Counted from the stretch's first letter, positions 49,639 through 58,847 are shown. The stretch is DNA of 64,000 nt from Actinotignum urinale DSM 15805 (GCF_000420445.1 NZ_ATUY01000001.1:1-64000); one strand, 5' to 3'. Made by a program: numbers and translations. Notes: generated by a model not told the origin, from the sequence alone.

Positions 49639-50315
49639 AAGTTTTAATCGTTGGGGCGGGGGCCGTTGGGCTGTCGGTTGCGAAAGAACTAACAAAATCC
49701 GGGCATGAAGTGTCCATTATTGATAAGAAAAATACGGCGATGTCGGTTTCTTCTGCACCAGAAGCCTCCTGGCATTTAGCTGACGCCTGCGAGATTCCGT
49801 CATTAAGGAGCGCGGGTGGCGAAGAAGCAGATATTTTGGTTGCGGCTACCGGCGACGATAAAGCCAACCTTGTGGTTTCCCTTCTGGCAAAAACAGAGTT
49901 CGGAATTGGGCGCGTTATTGCCCGTGTTAATAACCCAAAAAACGAATGGTTGTTTACAGACAATTGGGGTGTTGACGTCACAGTTTCGACACCCCAAATT
50001 ATGACCACTCTGGTTGAGGATGCTGTTGCCGACGGGCGCGTCACCCAGGTACTCAAATTCCATAAAAGCGGGGCGAGCTTGTGGCAGGCAAGTATTAGCG
50101 AGGATGCCCCGATTATTGGACACACTTTGAAAGATATTTCTCTTCCCGGAGACGTCATTATTTGCGCTATTGTTCGCGACGGGGTTCCGGTTAAAGCCGA
50201 TCCCGATATTCTCATAAACAGCGACGACCACATTCTCCTCCTTGCGGGTGAAGAAGCCGGAGATGTTCAGGGAATCGAGGGATACTTTAAGGCTGAACCC
50301 GCAAATAATCCTTAA
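49635..50315 (+). CDS. ceoC: TrkA-type K+ uptake regulator CeoC
   Basis: Second RCK protein of the pair, 226 residues. It starts MKVLIVGAGAVGLSVA with an intact GxGxxG, has Asp in SIIDKKN at the second strand end, and a TrkA-C domain (about 135-215). GGAGCGGTG precedes the ATG. Two TrkA copies next to each other, as in mycobacteria, probably form a heteromeric gating ring. Its end overlaps the convergent DUF3159 gene by 29 bases. Confidence 0.9.
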   Translation: MKVLIVGAGAVGLSVAKELTKSGHEVSIIDKKNTAMSVSSAPEASWHLADACEIPSLRSAGGEEADILVAATGDDKANLVVSLLAKTEFGIGRVIARVNNPKNEWLFTDNWGVDVTVSTPQIMTTLVEDAVADGRVTQVLKFHKSGASLWQASISEDAPIIGHTLKDISLPGDVIICAIVRDGVPVKADPDILINSDDHILLLAGEEAGDVQGIEGYFKAEPANNP

Positions 50316-51102
50316 CGGGTGGAAGGCGACGTACAAGAAGCCATGTTGCCCAAAGAACCGCACAGAATAAAACCGGGCCACACACAATTTTGATGACGCT
50401 CAAGCTTGCCGTGTATCCGCCTCGATAGAGCGGAATTTGGATAATTGCGCGCAAGGCGAACATGGCAAACCATATCCACGTAATTTTTTGATAGGTTGCG
50501 CGCGTGGCTAATGCGACGGGATGTGAAGAGGTACGCCAATGCGATAAATCGCCACGCAACATACCCATCACAAAACCTAACGCCGGATATTTTGCGATAA
50601 GCGACATGCCCACAATGATTGCGTAGGCGGAATTTGTGAGGATACCGGGCAGAAAATACGCTTCACTTCGCCCGGAAAAATACGCGAAACCAGCTGATAC
50701 CGCGACCATTCCAACACCGCCGAGCGCCGGGACAGGATCAATGCGTTGAATAAGCCTGACCACGACGGCAAACACTGAAAAAATGAGTGGAGCAATAACG
50801 CTTATCTTCATGTCACGCGTTGCAATATATGTGACGACGAAGATGAGTGCCGGCACATTGCTTTCAATAAGTCCGCGTGTTCCGCCTAATGCTTTCCAGG
50901 CGTCGAAATCTGTGCCAAGCGTCGCGCCAAGACGCGACGAGCGCGAAGCAGGTTCCTCAGGCTCTGCAGACTCCACCGGCTCCACATACTCCACAAACCC
51001 CTCAAACTCCACAGGCTCTACAGGTTGGGCGCTAGATGGCACGTCTGAGAATTCTGCATGGGCAGATGTGTTCGGACTATGTTCATCAGAGGCGTGTGTC
51101 AT
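50287..51102 (-). CDS. DUF3159 membrane protein
   Basis: 271-residue actinobacterial family (Rv2693c-type), function unknown. The N-terminal ~60 residues are an acidic, repetitive Glu/Pro/Val stretch (EPVEFEGFVEYVEPVESAEP), then six to seven hydrophobic segments between about 85 and 258. ATG 51102 has AGGTGA upstream, four bases after the OB-protein stop. Last gene of the DUF4193-DUF3710-OB-DUF3159 series. Confidence 0.85.
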   Translation of the reverse strand: MTHASDEHSPNTSAHAEFSDVPSSAQPVEPVEFEGFVEYVEPVESAEPEEPASRSSRLGATLGTDFDAWKALGGTRGLIESNVPALIFVVTYIATRDMKISVIAPLIFSVFAVVVRLIQRIDPVPALGGVGMVAVSAGFAYFSGRSEAYFLPGILTNSAYAIIVGMSLIAKYPALGFVMGMLRGDLSHWRTSSHPVALATRATYQKITWIWFAMFALRAIIQIPLYRGGYTASLSVIKIVCGPVLFCAVLWATWLLVRRLPPVKDYLRVQP

Positions 51103-51106
51103 GGTG

Positions 51107-51346
51107 TCACCTGGAGAGGGTAAATTGAGGATTGTAGGCGTAACGGAACCCCTTTTTCACAAGGGGAACAATGCGTGCCTTTATTGTCTGTCCAACTTCC
51201 ATGCAGGCAATCGTCGTACGTCCTTGAAAAATCAGTTGTACTGTTCCGTCGTCTGTTGTGACAAGAACATACACATTGGGAACCGCACCTATGGCAGGGT
51301 AGGTGATAGCAATAATTTCTCCTGTTATATCGACAGGCGAAGCCAT
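51107..51346 (-). CDS. Small OB-fold protein
   Basis: 79-residue protein of a size and pattern typical of single OB-fold nucleic-acid-binding domains (VDITGEIIAIT, then alternating beta strands to FRYAYNPQFTLSR), the Rv2694c family between DUF3710 and DUF3159. It overlaps the DUF3710 stop by one base (TAATG). Function unknown. Confidence 0.8.
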   Translation of the reverse strand: MASPVDITGEIIAITYPAIGAVPNVYVLVTTDDGTVQLIFQGRTTIACMEVGQTIKARIVPLVKKGFRYAYNPQFTLSR

Positions 51347-52038
51347 TAGTGCACTTCTTTAATTTCCGGACCTCGTTGCGGAAGATCCAATGATGCTTCT
51401 TCTTCCTCGTCAGCTTCGCCGAGGTGAGGAAGGGTGAGGGAAATTAATTCGCGTGGGGGTTTCGGCACTTGACCGCGTACAACAACAATTTGATCGAGAA
51501 GATTTTGAATCAGGGCGTTTCCGTTCTCAAAATCAACAGCAGCCTTGCCGGTAACAGCAACTCTCAACAACCAGCGCGGACCGTCGAAACCAAGGAAACG
51601 AACCGGCGTAGCACCGTGTTCGGCGGGCATAACAGCTCGAATTTCCGTCCCAAAATCTCCCTCGTCTTCGGAGAAACGTCCACCTTGTTGCGCGACGGAG
51701 GTAATCACATCACCGCGAATCTCATCCCAGAGGTTTGCTGATTTCGGGGCGGCAAATACCTGGATTTGAATGGCAGAATCACCATAATCGTAAACGACTC
51801 CGAGGACAACTTCTTGTTCGTAATCGACCGAGAACTGAATTGTGGCGTTATCTACGTCTGGAATGTGAAGAGCACCAGCGTCGATAAGGTTAGGGATGTC
51901 GGCAATCTCGCTTTCATCCCAAGGACCATGTTTTTTAACGGTTTCTATACTCTCAGATGTTTCGGATTCCAAGGCAACTTGTTCTTCGTTTTCGTCGCTA
52001 CCTTGATTTTTCTTTGAAAATCTTGAGAAAAATCCCAT
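51346..52038 (-). CDS. DUF3710 family protein
   Basis: 230-residue soluble protein of an actinobacterial family with no known activity. It begins MGFFSRFSKK, has an acidic linker, and the conserved central segment GPWDESEIADIPNLIDAGAL (about 38-57) and PRWLLRVAVTGKAA. The C-terminus is acidic. Coupled to the OB gene. In mycobacteria dut and DUF3093 lie nearby; both are missing here. Confidence 0.85.
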   Translation of the reverse strand: MGFFSRFSKKNQGSDENEEQVALESETSESIETVKKHGPWDESEIADIPNLIDAGALHIPDVDNATIQFSVDYEQEVVLGVVYDYGDSAIQIQVFAAPKSANLWDEIRGDVITSVAQQGGRFSEDEGDFGTEIRAVMPAEHGATPVRFLGFDGPRWLLRVAVTGKAAVDFENGNALIQNLLDQIVVVRGQVPKPPRELISLTLPHLGEADEEEEASLDLPQRGPEIKEVH

Positions 52039-52056
52039 TACCTGCTCTTTTCTTGA

Positions 52057-52356
52057 TTAACCGGCGCAATCCGCACAAACGGGAAGGCCGTCCTCCATAT
52101 GATCTAATTGTGAACGATGGTGAACGAGGAAACACTGCGAACACGTAAATTCATCATCTTGAGCGGGGATAACATTCACTGAAAGTTCAAGATTGGATAA
52201 ATCCGCTCCTGGAAGCTCAAACCCCTCGGCTGCCTCGACTTCGTCCTCATCGACTGCGCCTGACTGCTGGTCCGAATGGCGTCCTGCAACCAGGGGAAAG
52301 GCATCATCGCGTAGTTCTTCGTCCTGCTTGCGCGGAGCATCGTAATCTGTTGCCAT
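52057..52356 (-). CDS. DUF4193 zinc-ribbon protein
   Basis: 99-residue acidic protein with a C-terminal zinc ribbon, CSQC...CADC (about 77-98), and the preceding DEFTCSQCFLVHHRSQL that marks the family. The start has GGAGAGTGAGAT. It lies 18 bp upstream of the DUF3710 gene, divergent from sepH. Function unknown. Confidence 0.85.
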   Translation of the reverse strand: MATDYDAPRKQDEELRDDAFPLVAGRHSDQQSGAVDEDEVEAAEGFELPGADLSNLELSVNVIPAQDDEFTCSQCFLVHHRSQLDHMEDGLPVCADCAG

Positions 52357-52569
52357 ATCTCACTCTCCAAGTAGTTTTCTACACCATGCGTAACATACGC
52401 ATAAATATGCGTGGAAAAACATGTATAACACATTTTTTCACGTCAGACAAAATGGTTTCGCGCGCTAAGTGTAACAGTAAGCGGTAAAAAGTAAAACACA
52501 CCGCTAAGATATGAAAGAATAGTGGGAAATCGTGGCACTCTTGTAGGGAGTCATTGAGTTAGGGATGTT

Positions 52570-53697
52570 ATGAAGAAACTTGAACTTCTGGGGGTTCAAC
52601 CCGGTGAAGATAATTTAATGCTGAACGATGCCGAGGGCAACCGTTACCTTCTTCCTATGACTGATGCCTTGCGTGCGGCCCTTCGTAAGGATCGCACCCC
52701 ACATACATCCGCGCGTGACCCACAAACTCCCATGAGCCCCCGCGAAATTCAGGCACTTCTTCGTGAAGGGCGAACTGTTGAAGATATTTCCGAGATTACC
52801 TCGATTCCAGCTTCCCGTATTTCTGCGCTTGCTCGCCCCATTGAAGCAGAGCGTAACTACACGGCGTTAACTGCCCGCCAATACACTATGGGGCGAGATA
52901 TTGGTGGTTTTTCACTCGAGGAACTCGTTACCTCGCGCCTTGTCGGGCGCGGAGTTGACGTCACCACACTTGAATGGGACGCGACGCGCAAAGCCGATAA
53001 TCCCTGGATGCTTCGCCTCACCTTCACATCAGCTAGTCGCGAACATGTGGCATTATGGGCAATTAATCTCGATAAAAAATCGGTAACTGCCCACAACGAT
53101 GAAGCGTCTTGGCTGTCCGAAACCTCCCTGAGCACAGATGCTGGGCCGTGGCGTCCCGCCAATACTCCCCCGGCTCCCCAGGTTGCTGATTCTCCTCAGC
53201 AAGACTCCCCAGATATTCGCCAAGAATCTGTTGTTGATGAGGTTCTTGCCAGCCTGGATTCCCAACGCGGTAAAAATCGCCCAATGCCAGATGCCGATAT
53301 TGATGTTGATCCCGACGATTTCGACGGAGCGCATTTCGCACCCGAAGAGGTGCAGGATTCAGGTGATAAGAAGGGGCCAGCCACCATTGTTGCCCTCCCC
53401 TCACGAATGGAACAGCTCAGCGGGCAAGCAGCTCTTCTTGAGCCAGAAAATGTGGATAACAGTTCCTCGAAAAAAGCGGGAACGAAAGGTGGAAGCGCAA
53501 TTTCTGGTGTCTCAGCCGTTCGCCCACTCACCTCTGAAGATAACGAAACATCATCGCCTCGCCACGGCAGAAAAGGCAAAAAGGCAGAGGCCGAGAGCTC
53601 TGGGGATACTTCTAAATCCTCGTCGAAAAAGAAGAAAAATTCTCGACCATCCATGCCGGCCTGGGACGAAATTATCTTCGGCAAAAAAGACGATTAG
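52570..53697 (+). CDS. sepH: Cell-division regulator SepH (DUF3071)
   Basis: Actinobacterial protein that stimulates FtsZ assembly during septation. The 375 residues comprise the conserved N-terminal DUF3071 domain (about 1-180, with MKKLELLGVQPGEDNLML, REIQALLREGRTVEDISE helix-turn-helix, and NPWMLRLTF) and a long disordered tail rich in Ser, Asp, Lys. The tail ends with MPAWDEIIFGKK, typical of the family. AGGG precedes the ATG. It is convergent with the phosphodiesterase gene, separated by 30-bp repeats. Confidence 0.92.
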   Translation: MKKLELLGVQPGEDNLMLNDAEGNRYLLPMTDALRAALRKDRTPHTSARDPQTPMSPREIQALLREGRTVEDISEITSIPASRISALARPIEAERNYTALTARQYTMGRDIGGFSLEELVTSRLVGRGVDVTTLEWDATRKADNPWMLRLTFTSASREHVALWAINLDKKSVTAHNDEASWLSETSLSTDAGPWRPANTPPAPQVADSPQQDSPDIRQESVVDEVLASLDSQRGKNRPMPDADIDVDPDDFDGAHFAPEEVQDSGDKKGPATIVALPSRMEQLSGQAALLEPENVDNSSSKKAGTKGGSAISGVSAVRPLTSEDNETSSPRHGRKGKKAEAESSGDTSKSSSKKKKNSRPSMPAWDEIIFGKKDD

Positions 53698-53719
53698 TTG
53701 TTGATGCACGCAAGAATGG

Positions 53720-53872
53720 GTTGTGGCACCCAGTGTTAATAACGAACTAGTTATGGCACCCCGCGTCAATAACAAACTAGTTATGGTAGTCCGCCTCAAC
53801 AACGAACTAGTTATAGCAACCCCGCACGTTAATAACAAACTAATTATGGTAGCTAGCGCGTCAATAACGAAC
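53720..53872. repeat. Five tandem 30-bp repeats between sepH and the phosphodiesterase
   Basis: Units of 30, 30, 30, 33 and 30 bp start at 53720, 53750, 53780, 53810 and 53843, with the consensus GTTATGGYANCCCGC-RTYAATAAC-RAACTA. Each can form a GTTAT...ATAAC hairpin, and most junctions carry the palindrome AACTAGTT. They fill almost the whole gap between two convergent genes. No intrinsic terminator is visible otherwise, so they may act as one. Confidence 0.85.
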
Positions 53873-53877
53873 GCGCA

Positions 53878-55263
53878 TTAGACGAGTTCTGCGAACAACG
53901 GAACCAACATTTCACGACGGGTGAGCGAGCCGTGCACGCCTTTCAAAAATGGCATACCCGGTTTGCGCCCCCTGCTATCCACAATACTGAGTCGGCCCGC
54001 TTGGAATGCGAGAACATCGCCCATCACAGAGGCAGAATGAGTGCTGAGTTCACCGAAAAGCCCTAAAGTTCGACATTCTTCTTTGGTCAGAACCCACGAA
54101 TCTTCCCCAAGATAGGAACGCCAACGTTCAGAAACATTTTCGGGTTCCTTCGTGTAGAGGTGCAGGGCGCGTTCTTCGCCCGATACAAGATCAACTCCCT
54201 GAGCGAGGTTTGGTGTTTGAGCAATATCGATGCGCCGGTTCGGGTCAATCATCCCGTGATCTGCGCTCACAATAATGAGGGTGTCTTTAGGGAGTTTTTG
54301 GGCAAGATAAGCTAGGCCTGCATCACAAATTTCGAGGTTTGCCGTCCATTCCTCAGATTCACTGCCGTAGCGGTGGCCTGCATGATCCACATCTCCCCAA
54401 TAAAAATATGCGAAACGCCCACCCGACCTCAGGAAACGAGCTGTTGCATTAGCCCGCTCCTCAAATGTTGCACAGCCCTGGCTCGGCATCCCCCTCCAGG
54501 CCGCCAATGTTAAGCCCGACCCCTCGTGTTTCGGTTCGTGGAAAGCCATCAACATGGGTGTTTCTTTATTATTTTCCGTGTCCGAAGCCGAAATACCCTG
54601 CGTAAAAGATGGGGATGAAAAGCTCGTCGTAGAAGTGGCAGAAGAAAAGCCATGCGCAGAAGTAGCAGAAGAAGAAAACCCGTGCGCTAAAGCGCCAGAA
54701 GAACGAGATTCACACGTATCAACACTAGAGACGCCGCCTCCTAGTTGCTCTGCCAAGGTGGGGATGGGTTGCCACTTTCGCTGATCCACCCCGGAATTCT
54801 CGAAGGTAATAAGGGAAAAATTCTGTTGAGTGACGGGAGATTTAAGCGAGTAGGACAGCATGGCGGTTTGTCCGGGCAACTCTCCCGTAGCAAGAGCTGT
54901 TAAGGCGGCAGCCGTTGTGGATGGCGCGCATGTTATGAGGGGTTCACGCTGTGTCCAGTTTCGCAATGTTGGTGCGTGCCCTATTCGACCAGCAAGATTC
55001 TCATACCCAAGTCCGTCCACAAGAACCAAACAAACCCGCGAAACCTGAGGTAAATCAAGGAGTTTGCGAGCCTGTGCTCCCGTGCCCAAGCTCGTGACAG
55101 TAGGCAAACCAACCGCATCCAGGCACGCCGGCATGAGGGCTCGAAGGGAGCGCGAAGAGGGCAGGAGGAAATCCGCCGGGGGCACATTATTTTGCGCACT
55201 GTTCGACGAATTATTTTCGCCGGGCACCCGTCGTCGTACATTTTCTTCCCGATAATCACACAT
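53878..55263 (-). CDS. Type I phosphodiesterase / nucleotide pyrophosphatase
   Basis: Alkaline-phosphatase-superfamily hydrolase. The 461 residues show the first metal Asp in CLVLVDGLGYENL (about 78-90), a Thr nucleophile in CAPSTTAAALTAL (about 112-124), DVDHAGHRYG (about 291-300) and SADHGMID (about 333-340). A Ser/Ala/Thr-rich insert (about 186-232, AHGFSSSATSAHGFSSATS) interrupts the fold and is encoded by short repeats. It is divergent from parC. The substrate is unknown. Confidence 0.83.
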   Translation of the reverse strand: MCDYREENVRRRVPGENNSSNSAQNNVPPADFLLPSSRSLRALMPACLDAVGLPTVTSLGTGAQARKLLDLPQVSRVCLVLVDGLGYENLAGRIGHAPTLRNWTQREPLITCAPSTTAAALTALATGELPGQTAMLSYSLKSPVTQQNFSLITFENSGVDQRKWQPIPTLAEQLGGGVSSVDTCESRSSGALAHGFSSSATSAHGFSSATSTTSFSSPSFTQGISASDTENNKETPMLMAFHEPKHEGSGLTLAAWRGMPSQGCATFEERANATARFLRSGGRFAYFYWGDVDHAGHRYGSESEEWTANLEICDAGLAYLAQKLPKDTLIIVSADHGMIDPNRRIDIAQTPNLAQGVDLVSGEERALHLYTKEPENVSERWRSYLGEDSWVLTKEECRTLGLFGELSTHSASVMGDVLAFQAGRLSIVDSRGRKPGMPFLKGVHGSLTRREMLVPLFAELV

Positions 55264-55344
55264 ACCCCCATTTTACCTGTGGTAACGGACATAAAACGCG
55301 ACCATCTTCTCGCACCCCACCACAAAACCTGGGAAAATGGAAAA

Positions 55345-57771
55345 ATGGCTTCAACCAAAAAAACCAAGGAACATATTCTCGATATTGATGTTTCCGCAGA
55401 AATGCGCACGTCGTTCCTTGAATATTCCTACTCTGTGATTTACGCACGCGCCCTGCCCGATGCGCGCGATGGGCTCAAACCCGTTCAGCGCAGAATCCTC
55501 TTCCAAATGGGGCAAATGGGGTTGCGCCCCGATAAGGGGCACGTGAAATCTTCGCGCGTTGTCGGGGATGTGATGGGGCGCCTCCACCCGCACGGGGACA
55601 CCGCAATTTACGACGCCATGGTGCGCCTCGCACAGCCGTTCACGATGCGCCTACCTTTTGTGGATGGTCACGGTAATTTTGGTTCTCTTGACGACGGACC
55701 AGCGGCTTCACGTTACACGGAAGTCCGCATGGCGCCGGCATCCCTGCCCATGATTGCGTCTCTTAGTGAAGATGTTGTCAATATGGTTCCCAACTATGAC
55801 AACACACTTGAGCAACCCGAGGTCCTTCCCGCGGCCATTCCTAACCTTTTGGTGAATGGTTCCTCAGGTATTGCTGTTGGTATGGCTACAAATATTCCGC
55901 CCCACAACCTGGTTGAAGTGATTAATGGCGCGAAATATTTGTTGAAGAACCCGGATGCCACCCTTGATGAGCTCATGCGTTTCATTCCGGGGCCGGATCT
56001 TCCCGAGGGCGGGAAAATTATTGGGCTGGAAGGGATTCGTAGCGCCTACGAAGAGGGGCGCGGTATTTTCAAGACTCGCGCCACCTGCCATGTGGAAAAA
56101 ATTACGGCACGCAAACGCGGGCTTGTTTTTACGGAACTCCCCTATCTTGTTGGCCCGGAAAAAGTTATTGATAAGCTCAAGGATGCCGTGACGTCCAAGA
56201 AGATTCAGGGTGTTTCCGGGGTACAGAATTTGACGGATCGTCACCACGGGATGCGGCTCGTCGTCGAACTGAAAACGGGATTTAATCCTGATGCGGTGCT
56301 TGCGCAGCTGTATAAACATACTCCGCTCGAAGATTCTTTCGGGATTAATAATGTTGCTTTGGTTTGTGGCCAGCCACAAACGCTAGGTTTGAAGCCACTC
56401 TTGCAGGTTTGGGTTGATCACAGGATTTCCGTGACTCGCCGGCGCACAGAGTACCGTTTACAGGCTGCGAAGAAGGATCTTCATCTTGTTGAGGGACTTC
56501 TTATCGCGGTTCTCAATATCGACGAGGTTATTGCGGTGATTCGCAGCTCCGACGATGTGGGCACCGCGCGCGAACGACTCATGAAGGTGTTTGATTTAAG
56601 TGAGGAGCAAGCGAATTATATTCTTGAGTTGCGTTTGCGTCGCCTGACGAAATATTCACAGATTGAGTTGGAGCAGCGTCGCGACGAACTTGAGGAAACG
56701 ATTAAACGGTTGGAGGCAATTCTTGCCGATCCCGAGGTGCTCAAGCAGACTGTCAGCGATGAAATGACGGAGATTGCTCGCACTTTTGGCACGCCAAGGC
56801 GAACAATTCTTCTCGAATCCGATGGCGCAATTGTGGAGGACCCCAAGAATATTCCACTGGAAATCGCCGATGATCCCACCTGGGTGCTCCATTCGGCAAC
56901 CGGGCTCGTGGCGCGAACTACGGACGGGACTCCCCCTGAGCGTCTCGGGCCACGCAAGGCACATGATGCCATTATTTCTCGCGTAAAAACGACGGCGCGT
57001 GCCCAACTTGGTGTGGTAACGAACCGCGGGCGGGTTCTTACGCTGGATGCCGTGACGATTCCGACTATCGCAGATGTTGCGGGTGCACCATCGCTTGCGG
57101 GTGGCGCACCTCTTCGCGAACTTGTTGCTTTGGAGAAGGGCGAGGCGCCTCTGGGGCTTATTTCTCTTGAAGATGAGTCTCCTCGCGTTCTCACTCTGGC
57201 AACCCGGCAGGGTAAAGTGAAGCGCGTCAATCATGATATTCCCGCCAATAAGGACGCTTGGGATGTGATAACTCTCGCGCCGGGAGATGACGTGGTTGGT
57301 TGCGGTTTCAGCGCGGATTCGGATCAACTTGTTTTTGTGACGACGGATGCGCAACTTCTGCGTTTTGAGGCGGGTTTGGTTCGCCCGCAAGGCAGGGCCG
57401 GCCAGGGAATTGCCGGTATTAAGCTCGCCGACGGAGCTGAACTTCTGCATCTTGGCGTTGTTGATGGCGACGATATTGCCGGAAGTTTAGTGGTGACGAT
57501 TGCTGGACCACGTGATGCGTTGCCCGGTACTGTTTCGGGTAGCGCAAAAGTTACACCTCTTGATCGTTTCCCCTCAAAGGGACGTGCGACGGGCGGGGTT
57601 CGTGCTCAACGTTTCTTGCGCGGTGAAGATACTCTGTTACTCGCCTATATTGGCGCTGAGCCTTTGCGTGGCGTATCGGATAGCGGGCAACCCGTGGATC
57701 TTCCGGAAGTTGAAGAAAAGCGCGATGCTTCAGGGCGCGCGTTACCTGCACCCATCCACGGAATCGGGTAA
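55345..57771 (+). CDS. parC: DNA topoisomerase IV subunit A (ParC/GyrA family)
   Basis: Type IIA topoisomerase DNA-cleaving subunit, relaxing or decatenating DNA with ParE. The 808 residues have HPHGDTAIYDAMVRLAQP (81-98) with Thr at the quinolone-contact position and Asp90, catalytic Tyr124 in AASRYTEVRMA, and a C-terminal six-bladed domain (about 500-800). No canonical GyrA box; QGRAGQG near 730 is a degenerate form, favouring ParC over GyrA. ATG 55345 gives the family start; the frame is open 51 codons more into the divergent gene. A 63-bp copy of its 3' end follows it. Confidence 0.92.
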   Translation: MASTKKTKEHILDIDVSAEMRTSFLEYSYSVIYARALPDARDGLKPVQRRILFQMGQMGLRPDKGHVKSSRVVGDVMGRLHPHGDTAIYDAMVRLAQPFTMRLPFVDGHGNFGSLDDGPAASRYTEVRMAPASLPMIASLSEDVVNMVPNYDNTLEQPEVLPAAIPNLLVNGSSGIAVGMATNIPPHNLVEVINGAKYLLKNPDATLDELMRFIPGPDLPEGGKIIGLEGIRSAYEEGRGIFKTRATCHVEKITARKRGLVFTELPYLVGPEKVIDKLKDAVTSKKIQGVSGVQNLTDRHHGMRLVVELKTGFNPDAVLAQLYKHTPLEDSFGINNVALVCGQPQTLGLKPLLQVWVDHRISVTRRRTEYRLQAAKKDLHLVEGLLIAVLNIDEVIAVIRSSDDVGTARERLMKVFDLSEEQANYILELRLRRLTKYSQIELEQRRDELEETIKRLEAILADPEVLKQTVSDEMTEIARTFGTPRRTILLESDGAIVEDPKNIPLEIADDPTWVLHSATGLVARTTDGTPPERLGPRKAHDAIISRVKTTARAQLGVVTNRGRVLTLDAVTIPTIADVAGAPSLAGGAPLRELVALEKGEAPLGLISLEDESPRVLTLATRQGKVKRVNHDIPANKDAWDVITLAPGDDVVGCGFSADSDQLVFVTTDAQLLRFEAGLVRPQGRAGQGIAGIKLADGAELLHLGVVDGDDIAGSLVVTIAGPRDALPGTVSGSAKVTPLDRFPSKGRATGGVRAQRFLRGEDTLLLAYIGAEPLRGVSDSGQPVDLPEVEEKRDASGRALPAPIHGIG

Positions 57772-57843
57772 GGCACCTACCTCAAACGGCCATTCAGAAA
57801 AATCCGCCCTGCACCCAACCACGGAATCGGGTAGGGCGCCTAC
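57746..57843. repeat. Tandem duplication of the parC 3' end
   Basis: 57746-57780 recurs at 57809-57843 with 32 of 35 matches, a period of 63 bp. The repeated part holds the last codons (PAPIHGIG) and the stop; the second copy in the same frame reads PAPNHGIG and a stop. Readthrough of the first TAA would add 21 residues. Confidence 0.9.
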
Positions 57844-58847
57844 AGCTGGTACATAAATGTTTTTGTTTCGGCGCAGGCGGTGAAGCCCAATTTACGGTAG
57901 ACCTCAAGGCGGGACTGCTCACGTGTTTGGTCGCCCGGCATATGGAGTGGCGGGTCCTTAACGATAGTCACATCCATAACACTGTATTCCATCCCGGAAG
58001 CGTGCTGAGCCGTCGTCGTTACATCTAGAAGTGTCACAAGATAATCGGTACTATACGTAGAATGGATCGCGAGTTCGTCGATATATCCTTCCTTCCAACC
58101 TAACGCATCCCAATCCTGGGGGTAGGCAGAAGCCAAGGCATAACCGGCAACTCGTGGCCGATCCCCTCGTTCGTCGAGGAGAAGATAACTCCAATCGCGG
58201 CGCATACTACTGCGCTCAACCTCCCACTGACTTGCGGAAAAGATTGGGTAGTCAATTTTTTCGTCGTGGAAAGAATTGTGGGCGAGAAGCGCCGTGTTAT
58301 CTTCCTCTTCCGTAACATTCACGAGCCGCATCCCGGCAGGTAGTGGACGCGCATGCTCCACAGGCTCCTCGTCAAGACGTCGGCGCATTTGCAGATAAGA
58401 ATAGATGTGGGTGAAACCGGCATCAAGGAGGAGGTGGGCGCGCATAGTATCCCATTCTTCCGTGTAGGCAACCGCTGTTGCATTCGATACCCCGTTCACC
58501 ACCGCCATTTCGCGAGCTATGCTAATAAGCTGTGTGAGCTGTTCTGTGCTAAGTTTTTTCGCCTCGGCTTCGCTCATATCTGGGGAAAGAACACTGGAAA
58601 TGATAATATGCGGATCGCTACCGGCGACGCCCGCCATACGCACAAGACCATAGGACACAAGGTTTGCCTCGTCGTCAAGGGTTCCGAAAATTTCGTATCG
58701 TTGCGCGCTGTCTAAAAGTTCATAAATTTCGTCCAGCGAGGTACGGAACGGCGCCTCCACTGCTTCTTGATAGGTAACGAGAAGGGCATGCATAGCCGGG
58801 GCGTTACTGCGATTAAGCGGATACCAAACTGACCCGGTGTGCCTCAT
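57840..58847 (-). CDS. Two-domain GNAT acetyltransferase
   Basis: 335-residue protein of two consecutive GNAT folds, about 1-155 and 165-335. The second holds YIDELAIHSTYST and ends RLEVYRKLGFTACAETKTFMYQL, typical of GNAT motifs A and B; the first is more divergent. AAGGAGGACT precedes the ATG, an excellent site. Size and duplication recall mycothiol synthase (MshD), but the match is not close enough to name. It lies between parC and parE, last 4 bp inside the parC tail repeat. Confidence 0.75.
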   Translation of the reverse strand: MRHTGSVWYPLNRSNAPAMHALLVTYQEAVEAPFRTSLDEIYELLDSAQRYEIFGTLDDEANLVSYGLVRMAGVAGSDPHIIISSVLSPDMSEAEAKKLSTEQLTQLISIAREMAVVNGVSNATAVAYTEEWDTMRAHLLLDAGFTHIYSYLQMRRRLDEEPVEHARPLPAGMRLVNVTEEEDNTALLAHNSFHDEKIDYPIFSASQWEVERSSMRRDWSYLLLDERGDRPRVAGYALASAYPQDWDALGWKEGYIDELAIHSTYSTDYLVTLLDVTTTAQHASGMEYSVMDVTIVKDPPLHMPGDQTREQSRLEVYRKLGFTACAETKTFMYQL

